DNA of 41,116 nt, taken from positions 7,572 through 48,687 of IMG/VR virus record IMGVR_UViG_3300029448_000058, one strand, 5' to 3'. A program made the position numbers and the translations under genes. Shown here one piece after another: positions 17,087-23,777 of this stretch (positions are counted from its first letter, which is position 1; each line of letters opens with the position of its first letter). The DNA is from a virus. The notes beneath the pieces are model-generated. The model saw only the letters and a program-made list of their open reading frames with translations, was not told where the DNA came from and did no database searches.

Positions 17087-17947
17087 TTAAAATATATATC
17101 TTATTGTGTTCCATGGAACGATTCTATAATGATAGTATTCAAAATCATTAATTAAATTAGATTTAAAATCTTTTTGATATCTAATATTTTTACCTCCATA
17201 ATTAGATATTTTAGTTTCTTGTACTGATGGTTTCCATAATAATTTTTCTGCTTCTTCATGATTTTCTAAATTGTATTTATGTTTACTTATATTATGTGTA
17301 AGAAATATAACTTCTGATAATACATTTTTTTTGTCATCTACTATTTCGTTAACTAAAGTAAATAAGTCTATATAATCTTGTAACCAACCTTTGTAGTAAA
17401 CTACAGGAGAATAGTTAACATGAACATCATATCCTGCTTTTCTAAATGTATTGATAGCTTTTATTCTGTCTATAATATCAGGTGTGTTTGGTTCTAATAT
17501 TGATGATATTTTTTGTGGCATTAAACTAAATCTAATTCTAACTTTTTCTTTAGGATTGTAATCAAGAAATTCTTCAGGTATTACTTTTGTTGCAAATGTA
17601 GCTTTTGCTTTGGGATGTTCAACAAAGAAATCAAATATCTTTTGCCAATCATAAAACTTACTATGAAAAGCAAAATCTTCATTACAAGCAATATCATATG
17701 TTATGTATTCTTTATCTGTTTGGTTTGGTTTTTTAACAACTGCAAACATAGAATGATTGTTTATTTCATCAAGTATCGGATTTATATTTGTAGCATAGTC
17801 TAAACCTTTAGGTTTATGACGTTTCATATAACAATAAGCACACTCAAGCAGACAACCATAACCAAAACTAGGCGATATAAAATCACTACTTCTACCTGAT
17901 GGTCGTATCTTAAATGTTTTTCTTGTTATTGCATTTACTAATTTCAT
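17087..17947 (-). CDS. Radical SAM protein of the spore photoproduct lyase type (286 aa)
   Basis: The N-terminal region has the CxxxCxxC iron-sulfur motif (Cys32, Cys36, Cys39, in GCLLECAYCYMKRH) after SPSFGYG, an arrangement characteristic of SplB-like radical SAM enzymes that bind a 4Fe-4S cluster and S-adenosylmethionine. The rest fits a partial TIM barrel (KATFATKVIPEE, VRIRFSLMPQ, DVHVNYSPVV). SplB repairs UV thymine dimers in spores; phage relatives are often annotated this way but their substrate is usually unproven, so DNA repair or nucleotide modification are both possible. It overlaps the methyltransferase gene by four bases, which suggests coordinated expression and possibly a shared DNA-modification job. 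Confidence 0.8.
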   Translation of the reverse strand: MKLVNAITRKTFKIRPSGRSSDFISPSFGYGCLLECAYCYMKRHKPKGLDYATNINPILDEINNHSMFAVVKKPNQTDKEYITYDIACNEDFAFHSKFYDWQKIFDFFVEHPKAKATFATKVIPEEFLDYNPKEKVRIRFSLMPQKISSILEPNTPDIIDRIKAINTFRKAGYDVHVNYSPVVYYKGWLQDYIDLFTLVNEIVDDKKNVLSEVIFLTHNISKHKYNLENHEEAEKLLWKPSVQETKISNYGGKNIRYQKDFKSNLINDFEYYHYRIVPWNTIRYIF

Positions 17948-18771
17948 AATAAACTCACTTGTTGATTATTAGGTTCATAATTAGTGATTACAATTTCATT
18001 TTTGTAATCTTCTCCTGTACGTTGACCTGCATATTTAACAGGAATTTTATTTATGATAAAATCTTTATAAAGCTCCATAACAATATCTCTATCATCATAG
18101 CTTACCATAAATTTTGCACCTTGCTTGTCTACTTCTTTTACTAATTCTGCTAATTCTATATGGTCTTGCTCTGTAAAATCAAAGAAATAATAGTCTTTTC
18201 TTTCTCCTGCTCTTACATATGGAGGGTCATAGTACCAAAAATCGTCTTTTTTTGCAGGATATCTAGTATGTAATTCTCTAAAATCAAAATTTTCTATAAC
18301 TGTTCTTAGTAATTTTTCTCTACCATAATGTAAAAAATCTAATGCACCTGTGTCCCAATCGTTTTCTTTGCTCATTGGATTATTGTAATTATTATTAAAT
18401 GCATTCATAATGCAATAGTAATATTTAACAGCTCTTTTATAATCAGGTATATCTATATGATGTTTTTGTTTTAATTCTAATTTAAAGTTTACAAATAGAT
18501 GCCTTGCTTTTGGTATCATCATGCAATAATCTTTAAAGCTTTCAAAATCTTCACAAACAGAATGATATAAATTAGCTATATCGCTATCAAAATCATTTAC
18601 AATGCTTAATTTTGAATTAGGTTTTCTCATATACATGGACAGACCTCCTGCAAATACCTCTATATATCTTTCGTGTTTTGGCAGCATAGGTATTAATACT
18701 TTGCTTAACTGATATTTACCTCCGTAGTATGGTATTATTACAGGACAATCTGTCCATTTAAAAGAACTCAT
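17944..18771 (-). CDS. DNA N6-adenine methyltransferase, D12/Dam class (275 aa)
   Basis: The motifs appear in the D12-class order: PYYGGKYQL (residues 14-22), the SAM-binding loop EVFAGGLS (38-45), the acidic strand end IVNDFDSD (57-64) and the catalytic DPPY at 182-185 (FWYYDPPYVRAG). Length is typical of Dam/DpnIIA-like enzymes, which methylate adenine, usually in GATC. Two things are odd: I could find no GATC in the whole window, and it is paired by a four-base overlap with a radical SAM gene. Its true recognition site may differ from GATC. It starts directly after the stop of the DUF932-like gene. Confidence 0.9.
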   Translation of the reverse strand: MSSFKWTDCPVIIPYYGGKYQLSKVLIPMLPKHERYIEVFAGGLSMYMRKPNSKLSIVNDFDSDIANLYHSVCEDFESFKDYCMMIPKARHLFVNFKLELKQKHHIDIPDYKRAVKYYYCIMNAFNNNYNNPMSKENDWDTGALDFLHYGREKLLRTVIENFDFRELHTRYPAKKDDFWYYDPPYVRAGERKDYYFFDFTEQDHIELAELVKEVDKQGAKFMVSYDDRDIVMELYKDFIINKIPVKYAGQRTGEDYKNEIVITNYEPNNQQVSLL

Positions 18772-19533
18772 TTATGCATTAGCCCATTTGTATACAGATG
18801 GGTATATTTTTGTTTCTAGTTGATGAGTCGTGTTATATTTTCTGTTCATCCTATGAGTTAATATATATGTTGCTACATTATATAAATCCCAATAGGTTTT
18901 TGGCTTGTTGGCAATCAGATATTGTGTAATAAACTCTGACATTGTAGAAGGGAATAGTTCAATTAGCTTTACAATATGTGTATCTCTAATTTTTCTTGAT
19001 TTTAGTGTTGGAAGTTTGCGACCCTCTTCTTCAGTTTTCTTGACCACACTTTCGATGACTTCTTCAAGATTATCTAGTCTAGCGTTTCCGACATTATGTT
19101 TATAATTGTGTTTTTCAATTGTAGTACCAATTATCATACCATTACTACAAACTAGTCGAAAAGCACCTGACAATATATGAACTTGCAAAGAACCATCATA
19201 ACTATTTTTAATTATAATTTCAGGATTCATTTCGTCTCCTTTAGAAATTTCAATAATTGATTTTGGCATAGTCCATTTCCAAACAGTACGCTGACCATCA
19301 CCTAAACTAACTGCTTCTCTTAGTTTTGCTTTGTGCTGCTTTAAGATTGGGTGAGCTGCCTTTATTATATCAGAGTTAGATACTAGTTTATAATCATCTG
19401 TCATACAACTAAGTACTTTACCTGTATCTTCTCTTACTATAAACTTATAACCTGTTTTAGCAACTGTGGCAGATTCATTATTCCATATTGCAGGAACTTC
19501 TTTTACAGGAAACAACGTTGATTCTACTGACAT
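18772..19533 (-). CDS. DUF932-like protein (253 aa)
   Basis: The middle of the protein reads GDGQRTVWKWTMPKS ... IIIKNSYDGS ... LSGAFRLVCSNGMIIG ... EKHNYKH. This is the pattern of the DUF932 family common in phages and plasmids (N-S-x-D-G-S, then RLVCxNG). The biochemical role of the family is not established; proximity to replication or anti-restriction genes is frequent. Here it lies between the micro-ORF cluster and the Dam-type methyltransferase. The start is supported by AAGGAGGATTA just upstream of the ATG, and the ATG overlaps the stop of the preceding gene by one base. Confidence 0.75.
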   Translation of the reverse strand: MSVESTLFPVKEVPAIWNNESATVAKTGYKFIVREDTGKVLSCMTDDYKLVSNSDIIKAAHPILKQHKAKLREAVSLGDGQRTVWKWTMPKSIIEISKGDEMNPEIIIKNSYDGSLQVHILSGAFRLVCSNGMIIGTTIEKHNYKHNVGNARLDNLEEVIESVVKKTEEEGRKLPTLKSRKIRDTHIVKLIELFPSTMSEFITQYLIANKPKTYWDLYNVATYILTHRMNRKYNTTHQLETKIYPSVYKWANA

Positions 19534-19919
19534 TAATCCTCCTTGAGTTTTACAACAGATGGTGGTTTACCAATCATCCGTCTTTCATACTCTTTTAATT
19601 TAGATTTATTTTTATTTTGATTTAACATTATCTGTGTTAGATACTTAAATCCTTTGCCTTTATAAAAGGCGTTGCTGTTAATATACATATTAACGCTATG
19701 CTTTACTTCTGCATCAGATATGTTTGATATACCTTGATAAAAGTAAAATTCTTTAGTAAGATTATTTTCGCTTGGGATATTTGTTGTTATTTTGCTAACA
19801 ACTTGTTTTAATATTTTTCTAGTAGATTTGCTTCTTAGTTCTGCTATCTTTCTAGATGGATTGAAATTTGTTTCTTTAATGTATCCACAACATGGACACT
19901 TATAATTCAGTACTGTCAC
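19533..19919 (-). CDS. Small zinc-finger-like protein, GTG start (128 aa)
   Basis: The N-terminus carries KCPCCGYIKE, a CxxC zinc-knuckle pattern, near residues 8-12. No second CxxC is visible in the translation, so any metal site would have to be completed in a multimer or by other residues. The remainder is basic and helical and was not recognised. The start is GTG at 19919, overlapping the end of the previous gene by 20 bases; no ATG gives a better product that keeps the cysteines. Possible roles include DNA or RNA binding, but this is inference from the knuckle and basic charge only. Confidence 0.65.
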   Translation of the reverse strand: MTVLNYKCPCCGYIKETNFNPSRKIAELRSKSTRKILKQVVSKITTNIPSENNLTKEFYFYQGISNISDAEVKHSVNMYINSNAFYKGKGFKYLTQIMLNQNKNKSKLKEYERRMIGKPPSVVKLKED

Positions 19920-20100
19920 TTTCTTCTATGTTTGTAAACAATGGTTTTTTGCTTTCTTCTTTCATTTGATTTGCTGCTTTTACAAATTCACTAGCACCTA
20001 TTCTAGCTGCACCTTTACTCATTTTAGTTGATAATAAATTATACAATTTTTCTTCTTTATTCTCTGTAGCTAATATATATAGCTCTTTCATCTTACCCAT
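19900..20100 (-). CDS. Small protein of unknown function (66 aa)
   Basis: Not recognised. It reads MGKMKELYILATENKEEKLYN and continues as a Lys/Glu-rich helical protein. Its ATG shares its first base with the stop of the 32-aa gene upstream (TAATG) and its 3' end overlaps the GTG-start gene by 20 bases, so it sits in an unbroken chain of coupled small genes. Confidence 0.6.
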   Translation of the reverse strand: MGKMKELYILATENKEEKLYNLLSTKMSKGAARIGASEFVKAANQMKEESKKPLFTNIEESDSTEL

Positions 20101-20198
20101 TATTTATTACCAAAAACTTTCCAAAATCCTCTCATTACACTAATAAGAAAAGAATTTTTTTCTCTTTTAACTCTTTTAGCTTTTACTTTTTTTGGCAT
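20100..20198 (-). CDS. Micro-ORF, basic 32-aa peptide
   Basis: Starts MPKKVKAKRVKREKNSF and ends RGFWKVFGNK: a strongly basic N-terminal half and a short hydrophobic or amphipathic C-terminal half. The ATG at 20198 has a full AAAGGAGG Shine-Dalgarno seven bases upstream, lying inside the preceding gene, and the TAA overlaps the next ATG by one base. That signal in a chain of coupled genes is the main support for it being real. Function unknown. Confidence 0.6.
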   Translation of the reverse strand: MPKKVKAKRVKREKNSFLISVMRGFWKVFGNK

Positions 20199-20307
20199 TT
20201 TTTAGCCTCCTTTTTTTAACTTGATTTGCAGTTCTGCCATCTCTATTGAGCCTAGCATTTTCTTTAATTCTTGCTCTTTTACGAGCTTTTGCTTCTTTAT
20301 TCGGCAT
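20176..20307 (-). CDS. Micro-ORF, Arg/Lys-rich 43-aa peptide
   Basis: Reads MPNKEAKARKRARIKENARL, then a Gly-Arg-Thr turn (RDGRTANQ) and a very basic tail ending KKSKS. Short MPNK...RKR...GRT...Q peptides of this shape recur in marine phage genomes as hypothetical proteins (my recollection, not checked). The high charge suggests nucleic-acid binding. It overlaps the preceding gene by 11 bases and the next by 23. The Shine-Dalgarno is AAGG. Confidence 0.6.
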   Translation of the reverse strand: MPNKEAKARKRARIKENARLNRDGRTANQVKKRRLKNAKKSKS

Positions 20308-20491
20308 ACTTAGACCTTATTTCTTCTACATGATTTTCACAAGAATGAGCAAGGGTAACTTTTTTTAAGACTCTATCTTTCATTTTTTTATCTTTATCAG
20401 CTAAAACAACATCTGTAAATTCAAAGTCTGCAATCTCATTACATTTTTCAAATTTGCATCTAGGAGCAGGAGCAAGATTTATTTCTACCAT
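20297..20491 (-). CDS. Small protein with a Cys-x4-Cys pair (64 aa)
   Basis: Starts MVEINLAPAPRCKFEKCNEI, continues through a hydrophobic beta-rich middle (FEFTDVVLADKDKK) and ends with a second Cys/His group (AHSCENHVEEI). The CxxxxC ... HxCxxH pattern suggests a small zinc-binding fold. The ATG at 20491 follows AAGGAGGAATA, a strong ribosome-binding site. It overlaps the gene upstream by 32 bases. Family not recognised. Confidence 0.65.
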   Translation of the reverse strand: MVEINLAPAPRCKFEKCNEIADFEFTDVVLADKDKKMKDRVLKKVTLAHSCENHVEEIRSKYAE

Positions 20492-20675
20492 TATTCCTCC
20501 TTATTGGTTCTTCGTGAAAATATTTTAATATTATATAAGCTACATGCATACCAACAGGTCTAAGACTTTTATTTGCATCAGCATATATTAACTCTTTAAC
20601 TTCTTTTGGCAGTCTAAGAGACATATGTTCCCAATTTTTAGTTTTAATTTTTTTAGTAGTATCTGTTTTACTCAT
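20460..20675 (-). CDS. Small protein, possible ribbon-helix-helix-like DNA binder (71 aa)
   Basis: The N-terminal part reads KTKNWEHMSLRLPKEVKELIYADANKS. The short strand MSLRLP followed by a helix starting KEVKELI is the usual look of Arc/MetJ-type ribbon-helix-helix regulators. The C-terminus is Arg/Asn/Ser/Cys-rich (RRNNGRNKSCSCS). The ATG at 20675 (AGG eight bases upstream) is preferred over an in-frame TTG three bases earlier. The fold assignment is an inference from a short segment. If right, it could regulate this operon. Confidence 0.6.
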   Translation of the reverse strand: MSKTDTTKKIKTKNWEHMSLRLPKEVKELIYADANKSLRPVGMHVAYIILKYFHEEPIRRNNGRNKSCSCS

Positions 20676-20838
20676 CAAGTTTACCTATATTCTTTCCAAG
20701 CGAAGTTCCTTGCCACCACCACCAACCATTACCACTTTTAGCAAACAATTTTGCTCTATCTTTTAAATACTTAGGGTCATCTATACCTTTGTATGGAAAA
20801 CCTTTTTTAGGAGATTTTCTCCAATCATGTTTATTCAA
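20668..20838 (-). CDS. Micro-ORF with TTG start and a WWWW motif (56 aa)
   Basis: The reading frame from TTG at 20838 gives MNKHDWRKSPKKGFPYKGID and then a SGNGWWWWQGTS segment: four consecutive tryptophans at residues 39-42. The TTG is preceded by a perfect GGAGG eight bases upstream, and no ATG in this frame fits. The stop overlaps the start of the ribbon-helix-helix-like gene by eight bases. Function unknown; the aromatic run could be a membrane-interface or protein-protein contact patch. Confidence 0.6.
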   Translation of the reverse strand: MNKHDWRKSPKKGFPYKGIDDPKYLKDRAKLFAKSGNGWWWWQGTSLGKNIGKLDE

Positions 20839-20864
20839 TTAAAATTCCTCCGTTACATAAGAAA

Positions 20865-20906
20865 GAGAAGGCACAAGTCACATACCATGTTACCTTATGC
20901 CTTTTC
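20865..20906 (-). other. Stem-closed leader element before the TTG-start gene
   Basis: AAGGCA (20868-20873) pairs with TGCCTT (20898-20903), extendable on both sides to nine positions with one A-C mismatch, enclosing 24 bases. It lies in the 102-base gap 20839-20940, about 15 bases upstream of the GGAGG of the next gene. It belongs to the series of stem-closed gaps described under findings. It could be an RNase III-type processing site or a translational control element. Confidence 0.4.
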
Positions 20907-20940
20907 TATTCAAAGCTAGTTATTTAAACGCCAACCTAAA

Positions 20941-21099
20941 TCACTTTTCCTTGACAGCCTCTTTCTCTTTTTTAGAGCGATATTTTGCTCTATCTATTAA
21001 TATTTTGTTTTCAATATATGCTTGAGAGCAAGACTTACAAATATGTCCAACTGTAGTAAAAGGCTTGTCACAGTCTAAACAATGTTTAGGATTTGGCAT
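20941..21099 (-). CDS. Small zinc-ribbon-like protein (52 aa)
   Basis: Reads MPNPKHCLDCDKPF ... HICKSCSQAY and ends in a basic Lys/Glu helix. Two CxxC pairs (Cys7/Cys10 and Cys21/Cys24) spaced by ten residues form a compact zinc-ribbon pattern. The start at 21099 overlaps the end of the preceding gene by 14 bases. Such mini zinc ribbons occur widely in phage early regions and may bind nucleic acid or a host protein; the target cannot be read from the sequence. Confidence 0.6.
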   Translation of the reverse strand: MPNPKHCLDCDKPFTTVGHICKSCSQAYIENKILIDRAKYRSKKEKEAVKEK

Positions 21100-21262
21100 C
21101 TTTTAGCTTAGTTTCATCGTTAAATTCTGATTCATAATTATAACTGTACATATCTTTTAATGCTTTATGTGCATCTGTAATATCATCTCTATATGTAGAG
21201 TTTAATCTATACCATTCTTTCCAAAAATTCACTTTATCTTTTGAATCTTTCAAATTTGCCAT
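21086..21262 (-). CDS. Small acidic protein of unknown function (58 aa)
   Basis: Reads MANLKDSKDKVNFWKEWYRL, is Tyr/Trp-rich in the first half and ends acidic to Lys-rich (ESEFNDETKLKDAKS). No known motif. It overlaps the genes on both sides by 14 and 29 bases. The Shine-Dalgarno is weak, so it probably depends on coupling to the membrane-peptide gene upstream. Confidence 0.5.
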   Translation of the reverse strand: MANLKDSKDKVNFWKEWYRLNSTYRDDITDAHKALKDMYSYNYESEFNDETKLKDAKS

Positions 21263-21374
21263 TTGCTAACCAATTTTCTACTATTGTAACTATTGCTATT
21301 ATGCAAAAACATATTATTACTAACGATACCGCTATCCAAACTAATGAACCTGTTAAAGTTACTAACCATTCCAT
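21234..21374 (-). CDS. Single-pass membrane micro-protein (46 aa)
   Basis: Starts MEWLVTLTGSLVWIAVSLVI and continues hydrophobic (ICFCIIAIVTIV) to about residue 32, then ends with a short basic tail (NGKFERFKR). This is one long transmembrane helix with a positive C-terminus. The ATG at 21374 follows AAAGGAGATAAAATA and overlaps the stop of the previous gene by one base. It could be a small holin-like, superinfection-exclusion or membrane-anchoring peptide; no lysis partner is visible nearby, so the role stays open. Confidence 0.65.
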   Translation of the reverse strand: MEWLVTLTGSLVWIAVSLVIICFCIIAIVTIVENWLANGKFERFKR

Positions 21375-21628
21375 TATTTTATCTCCTTTACTTCTGTTTC
21401 ATTTGAAATTATTTTTTTACCGAGATAAGATTCAGGATTTTCTTTAACATTTGTTTCTGTAATTATAACTCTCGCATTTATATCTGAATCTACTAATATT
21501 CCTTTTGTTCCGCTACCTGTTTCGAATAAACTGCCAATAGGTAAATCTTTTAAAAATTTATAACCTTTAGCAGGTTTACTTTTCCATCCATCTTTTAATG
21601 CTCTTTTTACTAACGTAGATACTTTCAT
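21374..21628 (-). CDS. Small protein of unknown function (84 aa)
   Basis: Begins MKVSTLVKRALKDGWKSKPAKG, followed by a beta-rich segment (GSLFETGSGTKGILVDSDINARVIITE) resembling a small SH3- or OB-like barrel, which is fold speculation only. The ATG has a CGGAG ribosome-binding site six bases upstream. It is the first gene after a 188-base structured gap and the head of the coupled micro-ORF chain. Confidence 0.6.
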   Translation of the reverse strand: MKVSTLVKRALKDGWKSKPAKGYKFLKDLPIGSLFETGSGTKGILVDSDINARVIITETNVKENPESYLGKKIISNETEVKEIK

Positions 21629-21645
21629 GATTACTCCGAGGTTAA

Positions 21646-21703
21646 TGAGGCTAGAGCCATATCATAGATAACTCCGCTTACCTATTGGCAATACCTAGCC
21701 TCA
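21646..21703 (-). other. Stem-closed RNA element B1 upstream of the 84-aa gene
   Basis: TGAGGCTAG (21646-21654) is perfectly complementary to CTAGCCTCA (21695-21703). On the minus strand the closed domain then has TTGCC-AATA-GGTAA (five pairs, four-base loop) and TATC-TAT-GATA. The nine-pair closing stem is followed by GTA, as in element A (25579-25644). It ends 17 bases before the start codon, just upstream of the CGGAG site, so it could control initiation or be a processing site. Confidence 0.45.
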
Positions 21704-21709
21704 CAATTA

Positions 21710-21793
21710 AATAAGATTAGTGCTGTATTATAATCAAATAACCTGTGATTTCTATTCAGTTACTTGACACTGCTAGACTTACCCAATCTTATT
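21710..21793 (-). other. Stem-closed RNA element B2
   Basis: AATAAGATT (21710-21718) pairs perfectly with AATCTTATT (21785-21793), enclosing 66 bases that contain a small hairpin (GTTAT/ATAAT on the minus strand). It lies directly upstream of element B1 in the same gap. The closing stem is AT-rich and so less significant by itself than those of B1, A or F1. Confidence 0.3.
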
Positions 21794-21798
21794 TCCTT

Positions 21799-21817
21799 AA
21801 TAGGAACTATTCCTATT
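21799..21817 (-). terminator. Perfect hairpin after the SSB-like gene
   Basis: AATAGGAA-CTA-TTCCTATT is an eight-pair perfect inverted repeat with a three-base loop. It starts at the stop codon of the SSB-like gene (21817). No uridine run follows on the minus strand, so it is more likely an mRNA-stabilising or processing hairpin, or a partial terminator, than a strong intrinsic terminator. Confidence 0.4.
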
Positions 21818-22401
21818 TAAAATGGTACGTCTTCCCCGCTTACTTCATCAGCAGATAGTCTTTCTCCATCTGCCCAACTTGTAGCAGAAAATGCTTTCCA
21901 AGAAGAACGTTGCTCACCATCTTTTTCGTAAAACTCTTTATCAAGCTTTACAAATGCAGGTAGACCAATAACGTCTTGTTCTTCAACTTCTGCTAATTTT
22001 ACTTTACCATCATCTGTAGTTGGAAACTGTACACCAAGACTTTGAAAGAAATTTACATAATTTCTATTTCTCCAACCTTCTCCATCGGCAGGATTTTCAG
22101 TTAACCATATGCCAACTGATTTAAATCGTTTGCCTTTCATAAAAGATGCTGATATCTTTTGTGGTTTACCATCTACCTCTACTCCAACTAAAGCATCATC
22201 AACATATTCATGTTTCTGTATTTCCATTTTATCAACAGCATCAGCAATCTGAAACTCAATATTAAATACTTTTTGAGTTCCTAATTTTGTACCAATTTCT
22301 CTGCCTTCAAAACTGCTAACATGAGCAGGATATATTCCTGGAACTATTGGTATAACACCATCTGATGATTGGTCATAAAATGTATTTTCCATATTAATCA
22401 T
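21817..22401 (-). CDS. Single-stranded-DNA-binding-like protein with acidic C-terminal tip (194 aa)
   Basis: The protein is beta-rich (GIYPAHVSSFEGREIG ... KVFNIEFQIAD) and ends in SADEVSGEDVPF. An acidic tail ending in Pro-Phe is the hallmark of bacterial and phage SSB proteins (...DDDIPF), through which SSB recruits replication and repair partners. The body resembles phage DUF669-type proteins, which are often SSB substitutes. It lies in one operon with the annealing protein and exonuclease, as expected for a recombination set. ATG at 22401 is chosen for the AAGGAA upstream; a second ATG three codons later is possible. The fold itself is inferred. Confidence 0.7.
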   Translation of the reverse strand: MINMENTFYDQSSDGVIPIVPGIYPAHVSSFEGREIGTKLGTQKVFNIEFQIADAVDKMEIQKHEYVDDALVGVEVDGKPQKISASFMKGKRFKSVGIWLTENPADGEGWRNRNYVNFFQSLGVQFPTTDDGKVKLAEVEEQDVIGLPAFVKLDKEFYEKDGEQRSSWKAFSATSWADGERLSADEVSGEDVPF

Positions 22402-22414
22402 ATTTAACTATTCC

Positions 22415-22690
22415 TTATTTCTTTATTTTAATTGTTGTTGTATACTCATTTACTAACGATTGAACTTTACTTTTTAATTCAGTCATCTTTTTACTGTAAG
22501 GTTTCCCTTCTAGTCCTTGAAAATAAAACTGAGGTGTTACATGAGTTCCTTCTGAGGTTTTCATTACACGCTTTTCATTTCTAGTTCTAGTAGATACAAG
22601 ACCTTTATCTTGCATTTCTTTTAAAGCGGCGTCACTTAATACGCCTTCTTTATGCAGTGATTCTGCTTCAGCTATAGTTAATTTAGCCAT
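22415..22690 (-). CDS. Small protein of unknown function (91 aa)
   Basis: Starts MAKLTIAEAESLHKEGVLSD, a helical N-terminus, followed by a basic Arg/Lys-rich stretch (STRTRNEKRVMKTSEG) and a helical end. Not recognised. The ribosome-binding site is GGAG, and the gene overlaps the preceding one by eight bases. Its place between the annealing protein and the SSB-like protein suggests a recombination accessory role, by context only. Confidence 0.6.
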   Translation of the reverse strand: MAKLTIAEAESLHKEGVLSDAALKEMQDKGLVSTRTRNEKRVMKTSEGTHVTPQFYFQGLEGKPYSKKMTELKSKVQSLVNEYTTTIKIKK

Positions 22691-22949
22691 TTGTTTCTCC
22701 TATTTGTTTTAAATTAAAATCTTCAGGCATTGGGTATTGACCTTTTTCTTCTACACTAAATGAGTAGTAGCTTGGATTTATGTTTACTTGAGAGCCTTCT
22801 TCTGTCTCAAAACACATTATATGTTTTCCTGCAAAGTATCTTGTACCTTTATATATAACTCTGTTAAATACTTTACCATCATTTGTACCAACTGAATACT
22901 CGTTGCCTTTTTTCATTAAGTCGTCATCTAATTGGATAAATTTAGTCAT
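22683..22949 (-). CDS. Small protein of unknown function (88 aa)
   Basis: Beta-rich small protein: MTKFIQLDDDLMKKGNEYSV, then NRVIYKGTRYFAGKHIMCFE. No known motif and no membrane segment. It overlaps the annealing-protein gene by eight bases upstream and the 91-aa gene by eight bases downstream, so all three are probably translated together. Confidence 0.6.
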   Translation of the reverse strand: MTKFIQLDDDLMKKGNEYSVGTNDGKVFNRVIYKGTRYFAGKHIMCFETEEGSQVNINPSYYSFSVEEKGQYPMPEDFNLKQIGETNG

Positions 22950-23550
22950 TTGTTTTTGCCAACCTTTCTAATTTTGCCAAACTTGCTTTATAGTTTCCAC
23001 TATTTATAGTGCCATCTTCTATAAATATTGATACTTTATTATATTGTTCTTCACTTACTCGAATAGCAACACTTTTTATTTTATCAATTTTATCATCATC
23101 TAAAGTTGGGTCATCAGAACGATAAACATCAGATGCTATATCCATATATACATTTAATGCTTTTTTCATACAATCTGTATTAGCTGATTTTACATCATTA
23201 CCAATTTCTACAAAATCTGTTGAGCCTTTTTTAGTTTGTATTCTATGAGCTGCTACCATATCGCCTTCACGCCATATACCATTATCAAACCATTTAAGTC
23301 TGCCATGCACAAGATAAGCTGCAGTACCCATAGCTTCAGAATTTATTATTGTCCAAGACCAACCTGGAAACTGTTCATTAGCAATCTTTTTCATATAAGA
23401 TAATTCTACATAATCAAATCCTGCTTTTTTCTTTATCAATCCTTTTGGCGTTTCTATCTTGCCAACTTCTTTGTGATGTGATGTAATTTGAGACAAAGAA
23501 TCTTTTATTACATCTAGATTTATATCAGCTAATGCTAATTTATCATCCAT
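22942..23550 (-). CDS. Rad52/Sak-like single-strand annealing protein (202 aa)
   Basis: The central region reads FDYVELSYMKKIANEQFPGWSW, and later VKSANTDCMKKALNVYMDIA. This matches the layout of Rad52/Sak/Erf-type phage recombinases: an N-terminal aromatic helix ending PGWSW, then a strand pair, then a K-S-A-x-T-D-x-x-K-K-A helix. The product anneals complementary single strands at resected ends, working with the exonuclease encoded two genes upstream. ATG at 23550 is chosen over a longer frame to 23637 because AAAGGAGCAATA precedes it and it overlaps the previous stop (TAATG). The subfamily is not certain. Confidence 0.75.
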   Translation of the reverse strand: MDDKLALADINLDVIKDSLSQITSHHKEVGKIETPKGLIKKKAGFDYVELSYMKKIANEQFPGWSWTIINSEAMGTAAYLVHGRLKWFDNGIWREGDMVAAHRIQTKKGSTDFVEIGNDVKSANTDCMKKALNVYMDIASDVYRSDDPTLDDDKIDKIKSVAIRVSEEQYNKVSIFIEDGTINSGNYKASLAKLERLAKTND

Positions 23551-23777
23551 TATTGCTCCTTTTTTTCTAATTTTTCTAATAATCTTTGTAAGTATACACA
23601 CATATCCATAGCTTCTTCTAAAGCTTCTATGACCCATTGTTTAGTTGATTTTTCAACTTCATGTATTTTGTCACCATGCTTTTTATTAGAAGTTATAGCT
23701 CTGTTTGAAAACTTCACCATAAGATTGTTTACTGTTTTATCATCAGAAAGATGAAATACAAATTTATCTTCTTCCAT
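23550..23777 (-). CDS. Small MazG/dNTP-diphosphohydrolase-like protein (75 aa)
   Basis: The C-terminal half reads WVIEALEEAMDMCVYLQRLLE. The EExxD helix followed by an aromatic-leucine helix is typical of phage MazG-like or dATP/dGTP diphosphohydrolase N-terminal domains, which hydrolyse (d)NTPs to monophosphates. An upstream KHGD resembles the yGd/yGt segment of the same family. At 75 aa it is shorter than full enzymes, so it may be a minimal or non-catalytic version. It is coupled to both neighbours by overlapping stop and start codons. Confidence 0.5.
   Translation of the reverse strand: MEEDKFVFHLSDDKTVNNLMVKFSNRAITSNKKHGDKIHEVEKSTKQWVIEALEEAMDMCVYLQRLLEKLEKKEQ

Noticed and set aside
23551-23637. 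N-terminal extension of the annealing protein (MGHRSFRRS...)
   Set aside because: It is the overlapping frame of the 75-aa gene; the ATG at 23550 has its own strong ribosome-binding site.
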